A stretch of DNA of 64,000 bases from Mastigamoeba balamuthi (GCA_902651635.1 CACRSC010000036.1:70299-134298); one strand, 5' to 3'; shown: positions 22,037 through 33,781, counted from the stretch's first letter. A program made the numbers and translations. The notes: generated by a model not told the origin, from the letters alone.

Positions 22037-23635
22037 ATGGCGGAGACCAAGGAGCCCGAGAAGCACGACAGCAAGGTCCATGCCATCTGGGTGACGCACG
22101 ACGGAGGGAACGAGATGGACGTCGGCGGTGTGGAGGAGGGGTGGAACGGCGCTCAGCTGGCCAGGCACATCAGGGAGCAGCGCACCCTGAGCCTCCAGCA
22201 GTACGCCGCGGCGGACCTCTTCCTCGACCTGCCCGGGGGCGCTGCCCCGGAGCTCGCTGTCTACCTCAAGGCCGGCACGCGCGCGCTCTGCGCCAAGAAG
22301 AAGCTCGACGAGGAGTTCTTCCGCTACCTCGGCGACGAGACCATCGAGGTCCGCGTGAGGCCCGGCGCCGTGCCGCTTCCGACCCAGCCGCCAGGTCTGT
22401 CCCCAGACTGCCCGTACCCGCGCGCCATTTCCGTATTCCTTTGACAGCGTTGGACCTCTGTGTGTGTGTCTGTGTGTGTGTCTCTGTGTGTGTGTGTGTC
22501 TGTGTGTGTGTGTGTCTGTGTGGCGCCCGCGCGCCTTTTCCGTATTCCTTTGACAGCGTTGGACCTCTGTGTGTGTGTGTCTGTGTGTCTGTGTGGCGCC
22601 CGCGCGCCTTTTCCGTATTCCTTTGACAGCAGCGTGTGTGTGTTCTGCTCTGCTAACGCAAGCCCCGTGCTCTGCAGCCGCACAGTACTTCTGCTGGAGC
22701 TGAAGCTGTACCGCGCCGCTGTGCTCACCGCGCTCAAGGACGACGCGTTCAAGGGCAAGAGCCCCGCCCTGTGGGCCTCCCCGTCGCCGCTGCTGCCCCC
22801 GAGCCCCGAGCCCCCGGCTGCGGGGGGCTCGTCGCCCTTGCTCGAGATCAAGAGGGGCGACACCGTGAGAGAAGCCGCCAAGACCCACTACTCGGACGCG
22901 GTGGTGCCCCGCGACGGCTACCTCCGCTGCATGGTGACCGGAATCGAGTTCGTAGTTGTGCTGTGCGAGCGCTGCTCAGCGTCCGGTTCTGCAGGCTGCC
23001 GGAGCAGGGCAACTTCAACGTGTCGCACATATGGGACGTGAGCGCGCAGCTCAGGGATATCAGGTACGTGAAGGAGGCGGACAGGGTCGCTCTGTGCAAG
23101 AGCCCCCGCAACGTCCTGGTCGTGCTGCGGTCGGTGGAGCAGTTGCTGACCACCGGGCAGCTCGTCATCACCTGGGATAGGGAGAGAAACGTACACGCAT
23201 TGTGTGTTTAGTGCTTTGCGTGTCTCTCCCGTTGGGTTGCCTCAGGCTTCCCAAAACCAGGTGCTCGTCACGAGGATCCTGGATGATGCTGTCCTTGCGT
23301 TGAGCGTGCTGGACCTGAAGCTGATGCAGTACAAGGCGGGCACGGACTTCCCCAAGACCGAGATGACCTTTGCGAACGTCAACAGAACCCCCGTGCAGAC
23401 CGGCCACTACGTGCCGTGCCGCAGGCTGCTGATGCAGCGCAGCTCGGCGCACTGGAGCCGCATGGTGCTCAGTGGGCGCCTCCTTCCAAACGAGGAAGCA
23501 AGCAGCATTCTGGAGGACATCCAGGCACTGGGTGGGCTGTCACCCGCGGATCTCATCGCAGAGGGGGATCATCCCTGCGCCCTCCGCCGCCCGAAGCCCT
23601 GCTCGCCTCCCCACTCGGCACTCCAGAAGGACTAG
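22037..23635 (+). CDS. Protein with HNH-nuclease-like segment
   Basis: Four exons (22037-22394, 22686-22962, 22995-23190, 23246-23635) sum to 406 residues. Introns are 291 nt (a TG-rich minisatellite), 32 nt and 55 nt. The N-terminal 120 residues (VHAIWVTHDGGNEMDVGG, LQQYAAADLFLDLPGG) are unrecognised. The middle reads AVVPRDGYLRCMVTGIE, then NFNVSHIWDV and SPRNVLVVLRSVEQLL with TTGQLVITWD. This follows the layout of HNH_2-type domains (RDGxRCxVTG, xxAHI, xxNxLxLxxxxHxxFDxG), although the canonical AHI is SHI and the later His of the motif is not visible. The C-terminal part (GRLLPNEEASSILEDIQAL) has a close relic at 31474-31548. Function is uncertain. Confidence 0.55.
22421..22640 (+). repeat. 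Intronic minisatellite with (TG)n
   Basis: Inside intron 1 of the HNH-like gene, a unit of about 80-110 bp (CGCGC, TTTCCGTATTCCTTTGACAG, then GTTGGACCTC and a TG run) occurs three times in tandem (near 22420, 22530 and 22605). Confidence 0.7.
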
Positions 23636-23671
23636 TTCTTCAGACTCGCTCAGCTGGTCTCCGTTATGCTC

Positions 23672-24350
23672 TCACCTGTCAATAGATCGTTTTACGAGGA
23701 CACTGGCCCATGTCGGAGCACTGCAGCTGGCGCACGGCGTCGTGGATGGCAGCGATCGTCTGATCTCGACGTCGCTGCTGTGTATCGTCGCCCCGAGCCG
23801 CGGCACGACGACGGCCGCGCTGTCCTCCGCGGCCGCCGAGGACTTGGTTGTTTGGTGCGTTATTTTTAATGGGGCGGGTCTGCGTGCATTAACAGGGCTG
23901 CCATAAGCTCGTGCGCCTCCGCTGTCAGCCCCGCTGCCGAGTTGATGACCACGCTGACGACCATCCATCCGGGCTTCCCGCAGGCGCAGGTCTGGGTCCA
24001 CGTGGGGCCCCACGAAGAAGTGCTCCTCCATCTGCGAGAGCGACGACGTCCGCCAGCGACTTGGGAGCAGCCGCGAGCCGTGCCCCCAGGACGACGAGGC
24101 GGTGCGATTCCATTCGGAAAGCTCTATGATCTGCTGGCCGAGGGGCTTTGTGAGAACCAGAGTGGAGTTCCGAATCTCTAACACCTGCGGCAATCACAAG
24201 GGACACAAGCATCGAGACCTCAGTGACAAGAACACCACATCCCAGCTAGCAGCTCTGTTGTGAGTAGAACCGCCAAAGACACGCTGCGTTAAGAGCCCAA
24301 GAGGAGGGGGAACTGGCCGCGCAAAGCCCAGAGGGGTCTCTCTGCGCTGG
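23672..24350 (-). pseudogene. Decayed partial copy 4 of the 322-residue family, with upstream DNA
   Basis: Minus-strand segments match the gene at 18253-19299 in scattered blocks: MEEHFFVGPHV, DPDLRLRE, and a segment resembling its VVINSAAGLTAEEHELMA region. Large parts, including most of exon 1, are missing and the frames disagree. From about 24100 to 24350 the plus-strand sequence matches the region upstream of copy 3 (19300-19520), including GTGGAGTTCCGAATCTCT and ACAAGAACACCACATCCCAG. This is therefore a segmental duplication covering gene and upstream flank that has since decayed. Confidence 0.65.
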
Positions 24351-24435
24351 TGCGCTTTGACCAAAGGTCGTGCAGCTGCCGGAAAAGTTACGGTTGGAAT
24401 GTGGTATGAGAAAGGTCAAGTTTTACGGTTCGCGC

Positions 24436-27400
24436 TTATTGCTCGCCTGTGCTTGGAGCTGGCGGCGCCGAGGGCAGCTCTGCCAGGATGCTGGTGAGGT
24501 GCAGCAGGACCTCGTCCATGGCGGGCCTCTTGGCGGGGTCGTGGTGCCAGCAGGCCTCGATCAGCGCCGCGTAGGGGCAGCCCTCGGGCGCGCTGCCCGG
24601 CTTGCCGCCCCCGCTCACCATCTTCTCGATCGCCGCGTCGCTCTCGCCCTCATACGGCTCCCGCGACGACGCCAGCGCCCACAGTATGAGCCCGAACCTG
24701 CGCACGCGTGGCCCCGAATCAATTGAATTCAATAAAAATTCAAGCAAATGCGCAAAAAAAGAGGGCGCACGCGTAGACGTCGGCCTTGGGGCCGAAGGCG
24801 CGGGCAGAGAGGACCTCGGGGGCCATATACTGCAGCGAGCCCATGAACTGCGCCGCCAACGCGCCCTGGAGCGTCGTGGCCACCGCGCGCTCCATCCCGA
24901 AGTCCGAGACCTTTGCGTGCACGGCAACCCCGGGGCCCTCGTCGAGCGAGAAGACGAGCACGTTGTCGGCCTTGAGGAACCCGTGCAGCAGCCCCGCCCT
25001 GTGCGCGGCGTCGAGCGCCCGCGCGCAGTCGACGGCGACCAGCAGCTGCACCCGCACGCTCAGCTCCCTCGTGCCCAGCACGTCGGCGAGGCTGCCCAGG
25101 GGCGCCAGCTCCATGACGACGGCGCTGGCCTCGCCGCGCGTCACGGCGCCGTGGACCGCGACGACCGTCGGGCTCGCGAGCCGCGCCAGCTCGCCGAGCT
25201 CGCGCGAGACCTGCTGCGGCGTGTACCAGCCCGCGGGCAGCTGCTTGACGGCCACCTCGGCGCCGCGCCAGGACGCGCGGAACACGCGCCCCGCGTCGCC
25301 CGAGGCGAGCTCCTTGCCGAGCACGAGCTCGCGCGGGTCGAGCTTGCACGAGGGCCGCGTGACGATGTCCAGCGGCACCGGCACGCTCAGCACCTCGCGG
25401 TACTCGCCGCCCGGGCCCGACTCGTCCCAGACGACGACGGCGACGCCCGGGACCGTCTCGCTGAGCGCGCACTTGGGCAGCACGCCGAGGCGCGCCGTCT
25501 CGTTGAGGCCCGGGTTCATCAGGAAGCGGCCCAGCGGGCAGTCGACGGCCACCTCGACGAGGCTCTCGAGCTCCGCGGGCAGCGCGGCCCGCACGCTGCA
25601 CGTCAGCACCGCGTCGCTCAGGTTGCGGATGACGAACGTGGCCTCGCTGAACTCGTCGACGGCCAGCCCGCCCTGCGCGTCGTACTCGCGGAACTGCAGC
25701 CGCTCGGGCTCGATCGCCACGTGTATCGACGACGCCGCGGCGGCGCCCGTCGCGGCCACGACGCTCATCTGCGACAGCGGCACGGGCGACGCGGCCGAGG
25801 GCGCGGCCCTGTACGCTGCCGACGACGACGACGACGACACGTTCGAGTTGGTGGGCCGGCGGTGCGCTCGGCGGGCGGCGACGACGGCGATCGCTGCGGC
25901 GGCGGCGACGAAGGCCACGACGCCGATGACGATGCCCGCGACGGCGCCGCCCGACAGCGAGCCGCCGGCGTGGCCCGCGCACCCGCCCGCGGCCACGCAG
26001 AGCGAGGACGCGCCGCACCACTGGCACCCGAGCTTCGCGCTCGCCGCCTCGCACGACTGCCGCGGAGGGGGGAAGGGGGGGAGCAATTCAATTGAGGATT
26101 CAATGCGAACAACTCACCGAGCGGTTCGCGAGCCTCGGGCACAGCGAGGAGGCGGCATCGAGGCACGTCCCGATGAAGACGCAGCCCGGCATGGCGTCGC
26201 AGAGGGCCTGCAGGCGCCGGGTGAGTCTGCCGAGCGGCAGAGAGAGGCACAGCGATGGGATGAGAGCGCGCTGACCTGAGCGCCCCAGTCGGAGCACCGC
26301 CGGCAGACTTCGTACGAGGCCACGCAGCTCCTGCTCGAGCCGCACGTGCTGCAGCCGTCCCCGCACATGCTGTAGTTCCTAGCGCCGCACGTGCACCGCG
26401 GCGTGCCGGGCGACGAGGTCTCTGCGCGGTGGGAGAGGGGAGCGGAAGAGGGGGCAGTGCGTGAGACCGCAGACTCGCGCCGGCTGCGGGGGCGACGCGC
26501 ACCGTTGGTGCACTGCCTCGTGGCGTCGCACCACGCGCACTCGGGGTCCTGGCCGCACTGCCGGATGCGCTCGATGCCGTAGGACGCGCAGGCAGCGCCG
26601 CCGCAGCTGTAGTCCATGGCAGCGCACTGCGGCGCGCTGTACGCGCACAGCGTGCAGACGTCCGCGCCGACGCCCGGGGCGGCGCACTCGGCGGCGCTGT
26701 ACGCGGGGCACGGGGCGGCCCTGTCCATGAACGCGCAGCTGCCCCCGGTGGTGTCGTCGCGCCAGTAGCAGCGCGGCGTGCGCAGGCAGAGGTCGCGGCA
26801 CTCGGCGCTGCCCGAGCAGACGGCGGGGCAGTTGGGCGGGCAGTAGTCGTCGCGCCACTGGCACGCGCTCCTGGCGTTCGCCGCGAGGTACGGGCACCAC
26901 GAGCAGTTGGCGTCGGCGCGGCAGGCGTCGGCCGTGCCGTGCACGGGGCACGCGCGGCACGCGGCGCTGCTGGCGCTGGCGTTGGCGGCAGACGAGCAGT
27001 TGAACGGCGGCATGCAGGCGGTGCCGACGAGCTCGTACCCGGCGGCGCACGCGGCGCACACGCCGGCCGCGTTGCACGCGTCGCAGTGCAGCGTCTGGCA
27101 CGTGGGCTCCACATAGAACTCGCTCAGCCAGACGGGGGGCTCGCCGGCGGCCGCGGGCGCGTGCGCGAACTCGACCTCGAGCGACTGCGTCTCGGGCGGG
27201 AAGTTGAGCCCCGGGCCGAAGCGCGGGTCGACGGCGACGCTGAACTTGCACTGCGACGAGCTCAGCGCGATGACGCCGGCCCTGACGGTCAGCTCGACCT
27301 TGCGCCAGAGCCCCGCCGTGTAGACGGGCATGTCGATCGAGCGGCCCGCCCCGCCGCTGCGGACCTCCGTGAACGCCCGCGGGCCGAAGCGCAGGCAGAG

Positions 27401-30400
27401 CGGCGCGCACTCGACGGCGGTGCCGTTGGCCAGCAGCGCCCGGAAGGCCCACGAGAGCACCGCCGACTCGGCGTCGGGCAGCGTCACGCGCAGCAGCGCG
27501 TAGAAGCCCGTCCGCATCGCCCGCGTCGTGGCGTTGGGGATCGCCAGCCGCGCGCTGCCGCCCGGGGCGACGCCGAGCTCGGCCTCGCCCACGGCCAGCA
27601 CGCGCGAGAACGAGGCGTTGGCCGTCGCGAGGCCCGAGAGGGCGTAGGGGTACGCGGCCTTGAAGGGCTTCCAGTAGAAGTTGCCGCGCGAGCCCGTCGC
27701 GTTGGACCACTCCGCCTCCTGCTGCGCCCCCGCGCAGGCCACGCGCGCCCCGTTGGGGTACACGCACCTCCCGACCGCCGCGCACCACTCGCACGCGCCG
27801 CCGCGCTCGCACTCGTCGCTGCCCGCCCGCGCGTCGCAGCGCAGCGCCCGCTCGCACGCCGTCTGGTTGTCTCTGCAGGCTCCATCGGCGCACAGGAGGC
27901 AGCCGGCGGCCGGCGTGCAGTCCGCGGGCGTCGCCGAGAGCAGCGAGCAGTCGCGCGTGAACGCCCGGGCCACGCAGAGGCCCGCCGTGGGCGTGACGGC
28001 CCTCCAGGTGCAGTTGGGGTGCGCGCAGGCCGCCTCGTGCAGGGCGCGCGGGCAGTCGGGCGCGCAGTAGTCGTCGGCGTACTTGCAGGTCGACTCGAGC
28101 GCGCACCACGCGCACCCCGAGAGCGCGCGCGAGCAGGCAGACTGCGTCCTGTACAGCGGGCACTCGGCGCAGCCGGGGCACGTGCGCGGCATGCACCAGC
28201 GCTGGAACGCGTCGGTCGACGAGGGCGACCACGTGGCGTTGTAGCCCGCGGCGCAGCGCTGGCACGCGCCCTCCGAGTCGCAGAGCGCGCAGTGCGAGAC
28301 CAGGCACGCCTTGGCGACAGCGACGCTGCGGGCCACAGCGCTCGTCCCGTTGGGCCCCGCGGCGGCGGCGCCCGGGCCGGCGAGCATCGCGACGACGAGG
28401 CGGCGCGCAGAGGCGACGGCGGGCAGCGCGGAGTCCGTGGGGAGCGTGAAGAACCAGCCCGCGACAGAGTCGTTGACCGACACGCGCACCGCCTCGAGGC
28501 CCACGGCGACCGACACGGTCACCGCCCGCGGCATCGCGTCCGCGAGCGGCCAGCGGTACGCGCGCGCCAGCGGGCCCGAGAGCAGCAGCATGTGGTCGTC
28601 CCGCACGTCGAGGCAGAACGGGAGGCACTCGGAGAGCGTCCCGTTGGCCGCCAGCGCGTGCGCGGCCAGCGTGTGGCGCACGGGCGGCCCCGCGAGCTCC
28701 AGCGTGGCGGCGACGGCGAACCCGCGCGCCAGGCGGCCGACGGCCTCGCGCGACAGCGCAAACGACGCGGCGCCGCCGGGGCGAAACGCGACGACGCCGT
28801 CCGCGCTGACCGCCGCGAGCGCGTTGGTCGCCACGACGCGCGCGAGGGCGCCGGGCCCGTCGGGGAAGACGTTGGCGTAGCCCGAGAAGGCGGCGAGCGG
28901 GTCCGGCGCGGCCTCGGGGGCCTGCGCCGAGCAGAGCGTGTCGACGCCGGTGCTGTTGACGCGGGCGTAGGCGCACGAGGAGGTCAGCGCGCACCACGTG
29001 CAGCCGGCCGACTGGCACTGCTCGCGCGCCAGCCCCGCGCACGCGGCCGCGGGCGGGCTGGCGCATTGCGCGCTCGTGAAGGCGCAGGAGCGCTCGCCCG
29101 GGCACCACGCGCAGCCGCCGCCGCACGCGCGCATCGGCAGCGCAGAGCAGTTGGCCCACTCGGCCGCGTCGACGCAGTGGCTGCCCGCCCACCTGCAGCC
29201 CGCCGACAGCGCGCAGGCCGCGGCCGACGTCGAGGACCAGCACGAGGCGCTGCAGTTGTCGCTGATGTGCTTGCAGAGGCCCTCGTGCGCGCACCAGTGG
29301 CAGTGGAGGTCCCAGTTGCAGACCTCGGAACCGGCGGTCGAGCACTTGGACGGGTCGTCGGGCCGCCAGCAGCTGCTCAGCGTGCTGGCGCTGTCCAGGG
29401 GCCGGTGGTCGTCGTAGTTGTAGCCCCCCATGTAGCCGTCGACGCACGCGTGGCAGTCGTTGCGGTCGCACGTCTCGCAGTTGACGACCGTGCAGGTCTT
29501 GCGGATCTCCATCCCCGAGACGCGCATCAGCGGCAGNGAGCGGGTCCGGCGCGGCCTCGGGGGCCTGCGCCGAGCAGAGCGTGTCGACGCCGGTGCTGTT
29601 GACGCGGGCGTAGGCGCACGAGGAGGTCAGCGCGCACCACGTGCAGCCGGCCGACTGGCACTGCTCGCGCGCCAGCCCCGCGCACGCGGCCGCGGGCGGG
29701 CTGGCGCATTGCGCGCTCGTGAAGGCGCAGGAGCGCTCGCCCGGGCACCACGCGCAGCCGCCGCCGCACGCGCGCATCGGCAGCGCAGAGCAGTTGGCCC
29801 ACTCGGCCGTGTCGACGCAGTGGCTGCCCGCCCACCTGCAGCCCGACGACAGCGCGCAGGCCGCGGCCGACGTCGAGGACCAGCACGAGGCGCTGCAGTT
29901 GTCGCTGATGTGCTTGCAGAGGCCCTCGTGCGCGCACCAGTGGCAGTGGAGGTCCCAGTTGCAGACCTCGGAACCGGCGGTCGAGCACTTGGACGGGTCG
30001 TCGGGCCGCCAGCAGCTGCTCAGCGTGCTGGCGCTGTCCAGGGGCCGGTGGTCGTCGTAGTTGTAGCCCCCCATGTAGCCGTCGACGCACGCGTGGCAGT
30101 CGTTGCGGTCGCACGTCTCGCAGTTGACGACCGTGCAGGTCTTGCGGATCTCCATCCCCGAGACGCGCATCAGCGGCAGTGGCGCGGGCGTGGCGTTGCG
30201 GCAGACGCCGTCGGCGACGATGTCGACGAGGAGCGTGGAGCCCGCGTCGGCGGCCAGCAGCGAGAGGAGGGCGGGGAACATCTTGCGGGGCGAGTCGGCC
30301 CAGGCGTTGCCGTGCGCGGCCCAGGGGCCGTACGAGACGTTGAGCGACGAGCCCATCGAGAAGCTCGTGCCGCGCGCCCGCGGCCAGAGGCCCTGCGCGC

Positions 30401-31345
30401 AGGCGTTGGTGCAGGCGCAGTCCCACGTGTACAAGGGGTCGTAGAGGCCCTGCGCACAGCACAGTGAGCGGCATTCGATTGAAATGGGGCACAGCAAACC
30501 AAACGGGGTGCGAACAACCAGGGAAGGGCGGGGAGGGGCGCGTCTTGGCCAGAACGACCAGCCGCGTTCGGGAAAAATGAAAATATGAAAGGAACAGCAC
30601 AATTCAATTGAAAAGGGGCACAGCAAAACAAAAGGGGTGCGAACCACCATGGAAGGGCAGGGGGAGTCTTACGGAGGATGTCTTGGCGAGGGCGACGAGC
30701 GAGTGGTCGCCGTTGACTACGAAGCAGGCGGGGCGGCACGTGACGTTGCGGTAGGCGTCTGCGCCCTGCAGCAGCGTCATCTCCAGCGCCACGCGCAGCG
30801 ACGGCGTGGCGTCGACGGGGGCTCCTGGCAGCGCCCCCACGTACCACATGAACCCGTGCGACATCGCCTGCCCGCCGATTCCGCGCCCCGCAAACCGCCC
30901 CCGGACCGAATTCAGTCGCAAATTCAATTGATTCAACCCGCGCGCCGCTTATTCCACCGCAAACACGCCACCGCCACCGCTTCCGCGCCGCTGCGGCCGG
31001 CCAGAGGGCCTCGGGCCGCAGCGCTGGGGCGGCGGCGGGGCTGCGGTGCCCGGGGGAGCCGAGTTTTTGGGGCACCTTGAGGACGCTGCTCCCCAGGCGC
31101 AACCGCGCGCGCGCTCCCGGCAGCAGCTCGAGGGCGCCGGTGGTGGGCGAGGCCCGGGCGCACGGGTTGAGCAGGGCGAGGCCGTCGAGGGCGCCAGGGG
31201 CCGGTGGGGCGAACGTGCGGCGCCAGATCAGCGGCGACGACGCCGTCGACACGGCGGGGTCGGCGGGCAGCGGCGGCTGCGCGGTGACCGCTGCCCAGGG
31301 GGCGAGGGACAGGGCCACCACGGCGAACGCGATGCCGGCGGGCAT
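24436..31345 (-). CDS. Large receptor-like protein (pseudo)kinase with PSI-type cysteine-rich ectodomain
   Basis: Exons: about 30965-31345, 30673-30867, 26503-30449, 26276-26421, 26118-26207, 24771-26056, 24436-24697; counting the suspect duplication once gives about 1887 residues. Signal peptide (AGIAFAVVALSLAPWAAVTA), then a very long ectodomain with many PSI/plexin-like cysteine units (CHWCAHEGLC, CAWCPGERSC, CTWCALTSSC), a single membrane helix (AVAGIVIGVVAFVAAAAAIA, about 1406-1430), a beta-sandwich-like juxtamembrane region, and a kinase domain from about 1610: ASGDAGRVF, VAVKQL, SDFGMER, YMAPEVL and, across the last intron, DVYAFGLILW. The catalytic loop reads HGFLKADN where kinases have HRDLKxxN, so the catalytic Asp is Phe. 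Probably a surface sensor of the amoebal transmembrane kinase type that signals without normal catalysis. The first exon boundary is approximate. Confidence 0.75.
28895..30179. repeat. 642-bp near-identical direct duplication around one N (probable assembly join)
   Basis: 28895-29536 and 29538-30179 are almost identical (I noticed two substitutions), have equal length, and are separated by a single N at 29537. Both lie inside the large exon of the receptor kinase. Overlapping contig ends left unmerged would give exactly this pattern. The length, 642 = 3 x 214, means a real in-frame duplication cannot be ruled out. Confidence 0.8.
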
Positions 31346-31473
31346 GATGCGCTGACCGCGTTTTGGTCGGTCCGCACAGGCCAGTATTTCTTGATATCGG
31401 AATCTCCCCACAGATCGGAGATTGTAGATTTTGGAGAAGAGAATGAAGATTTTTGTGGCAACTGTGCCTGATG

Positions 31474-31548
31474 TCCTCCCCCAGAATGCTGCTTGCTTCC
31501 TCGCTTGGAGGAAGGCGCCCGTTGAGCAACATCAATATGATGGCCATT
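31474..31548 (-). pseudogene. Short relic of the HNH-like gene's last exon
   Basis: The minus strand reads LNGRLPPSEEASSILGEDIR, matching SGRLLPNEEASSILEDIQ of the gene at 22037-23635, with close nucleotide identity over about 65 bp. Nothing else of that gene is present here. Confidence 0.65.
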
Positions 31549-32033
31549 TTTTGCCCAAATTTGACCCTTATGGCAGTGTGACCGAGATCTGTGATTTAGC
31601 GTGTGATTTATTATGTGATTTTGTAACTTCTTTCTCACAGTTAGGTGTCTCCAACCTGTCCTTTTGTACAATGGGTCATTTTAATTGTACAATGCTTAAG
31701 GGGGTTATTTGTACATGTAATCTGTGATACACATCAAAAAAATGTTGACCCTGGGCTCGTGGCATGAGCCTCATATGAGGCGTGAGAACCATACAGCTAT
31801 CACAGCCAGCACAGACTGTGCATCTCAGGTGCTCTCACCGAATACTTATGCACCAATGAAGTGGAGGCAATGGTAAGGGGCCGCGGTCAGCTCTGCAAGC
31901 TTGGGCTCTGCAGGCAGCATAGCTCAGTGCTATCTGTGGCACTCACAGGACAGTGGCATTTGTCATTTGTTGCTACAAAGGTGAAGATGATACTGACTCG
32001 TTCCAGCCAGATCAACCAAACCAGTGCAATGTG

Positions 32034-32577
32034 ACCTTTCGTAATCAATTCTTGGCTGCAGTTGCACATTCATAATCTGTTTTGCTCCCAAGGTGGTGTG
32101 CCCTTTCAAGGGCCAGCTATTATGTGGCCTTTGGTCACCCAAGTCTTATATGACCTTTGGTCATCAATTGTTGCCAGTGACCTTTCGTGATCAAAACAAA
32201 AAAGTCACTTTGGTTGCCTGTGCTCCGCTTCGCTCCGCACATGCAAAGTGTCGTTTCGTCATCAATCAAGTGTCGTTTCGTCATCAAAAAGTATCACTTC
32301 ATCACTGACAAAGTGACCTTTCGTCATCAATCAAGTGTCCTTTCGTAATCTGCTCAATTAAAGTGCCCTTTCATAATTAATTCTTGACTGCAGTTGCACA
32401 TTCGTAATCTGTTTTGCTCCCAAGGTGATGTGCCCTTTCAAGGGCCAGCTATTATGTGGCCTTTGGTCACCTAAGTCTTATATGGCCTTTGGTCATCAAT
32501 TGTTGCCAGTGACCTTTCGTAATCAAAACAAAAAAGTCACTTTGGTTGCCTGTGCTCCACTTTGCTCTGTACATGCA
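32034..32577 (+). repeat. Duplicated ~215-bp block with a TTTCGTAATC minisatellite between
   Basis: 32034-32250 and 32363-32577 are highly similar (both carry CTGCAGTTGCACATTC, CTATTATGTGGCCTTTGGTC and AAAAAAGTCACTTTGGTTGC). Between them a unit of about 20 bp (AAGTGTCGTTTCGTCATCAA) repeats about five times. The half-motif CCTTTCGTAATC also recurs within the flanking blocks, so the whole region looks built from the same short unit. Confidence 0.75.
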
Positions 32578-32664
32578 ACGTAAGTGACTATCTTTGATTT
32601 TCTTTTCTCTTTTTCTATTTATTTTCTTTTTTAATTATTCTCGTATATGTCTTTGCAGCCAAAC

Positions 32665-32665
32665 N
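32665..32665. other. Assembly gap (single N)
   Basis: One undetermined base in non-coding, AT-rich sequence shortly after the duplicated block. The size of any missing sequence is unknown. Confidence 0.9.
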
Positions 32666-33781
32666 AGGGTATGTGTGACACTCGTTCATCCAGAGCGCAA
32701 ACGCCTTCTCGAAAGTCCATTGAAGCCGAAAAAGCAAAATGTAAAAAGTGCAGCCCACTACTGACGACGGTTTCGTGTGGCAGGGCCGAGTAGCACCCTA
32801 GAGAGAGGTGTTACGGATTAATCTGCGTGGAGAACAGCAGAAAATCCTCCTGGAGGTCCTCGTCAGAATCTCGCTGATCAATTGTCTCCCGCCCGGTAAA
32901 TGACGTCGCTCCCGTGCTATCTTTCGGGGTCAGTGCAAGGGGAAAACTACCGAGAGAGACCCGTGACTGTGGAGATCGTGGGCATTGAATGAGTGTGGGG
33001 CAGAGTCAGTAATTGCAGAAGATGCCGCCAGTCACTCACGAGTTCGATGGCAAGGCTCCTGGTGCTCGGGCAAGCGCTGCTGGTTGTATCAGGTGGCGGC
33101 ATCTGTGCTGTCAGGTGTTCGCTGGAGACGGCGTTTAGTGACGCGCCCTCGGGGCCAGAGCCTGCCCGCCGAACACGACCCCACTGTCTGCTTGACCGAA
33201 GAAGCCTGCACCCGCGGGAGCGAGCGAGATTGGCACTGCTCTGTCACAGCACACGGGAGGCGAGGGCAGCGCTGGCGACCCTCTCTCTCCCTCTTGGCAG
33301 AGCACTGCTGCGCGCTGGCCCGCATCAGCCGCAGCAAGGCGAGGACGAGGCTGACAGAGCGGCCCGGACAGAAGAGCCCAATACGCACCACACGGAGGCA
33401 CACGGGGCACACGGAATGCCGTCGTTGTCTTCTCCCTGACGGAACACTTCGGAGAAAACGGAGGCTGCGGCACAGGTGCAGTTTCGGTGGGCGAGTGCAC
33501 CAGGTGCACAGCGCATCCCGTGAATCTCGTGGCAGATGAGCCCGATTGAGCCTGCCGGGATGTGAACCTGGCTGCACGAATCGTGGATTGCACCCTGCTG
33601 CCATTTCCGTGCGCCCCGGGGGCGAGAACCCGTGACACCACCAGCAGCACACCTGCCAACGTCACAGCCCCCTTTAAAACAGCCCCACCGCCCCCGTCAC
33701 CGCCACACACATTATTTTTCTGCAGTCTTCCCAGCAAGCCACCAAAGGCACACAGAGAGCCAGCAGCCGCACAGACACAGA

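Larger units (their letters stand above)
31550..33781. other. AT-richer region with repeats, no supported gene
   Basis: No convincing coding exon was found. It contains the duplicated block at 32034-32577, a single N at 32665, and at 33000-33700 mixed short frames on both strands. One minus-strand stretch there (DALCTWCTRPPKLHLC) is faintly PSI-like but has no supporting exons. Confidence 0.5.

Noticed and set aside
24602-26095. Long plus-strand open frames opposite the kinase gene
   Set aside because: They are shadows of GC-rich codon bias in the minus-strand gene: Arg/Ala/Pro-rich, without domains or splice logic.
26939-29602. 887-codon plus-strand open frame
   Set aside because: Antisense to the cysteine-rich ectodomain, with extreme low-complexity Arg/Ala composition; the minus strand has clear PSI motifs and a signal peptide.
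33089-33737. Possible PSI-like secreted gene on the minus strand
   Set aside because: Only one weak cysteine cluster (CTWCTRPPKLHLC), with no signal peptide in the same frame and no supporting exons.
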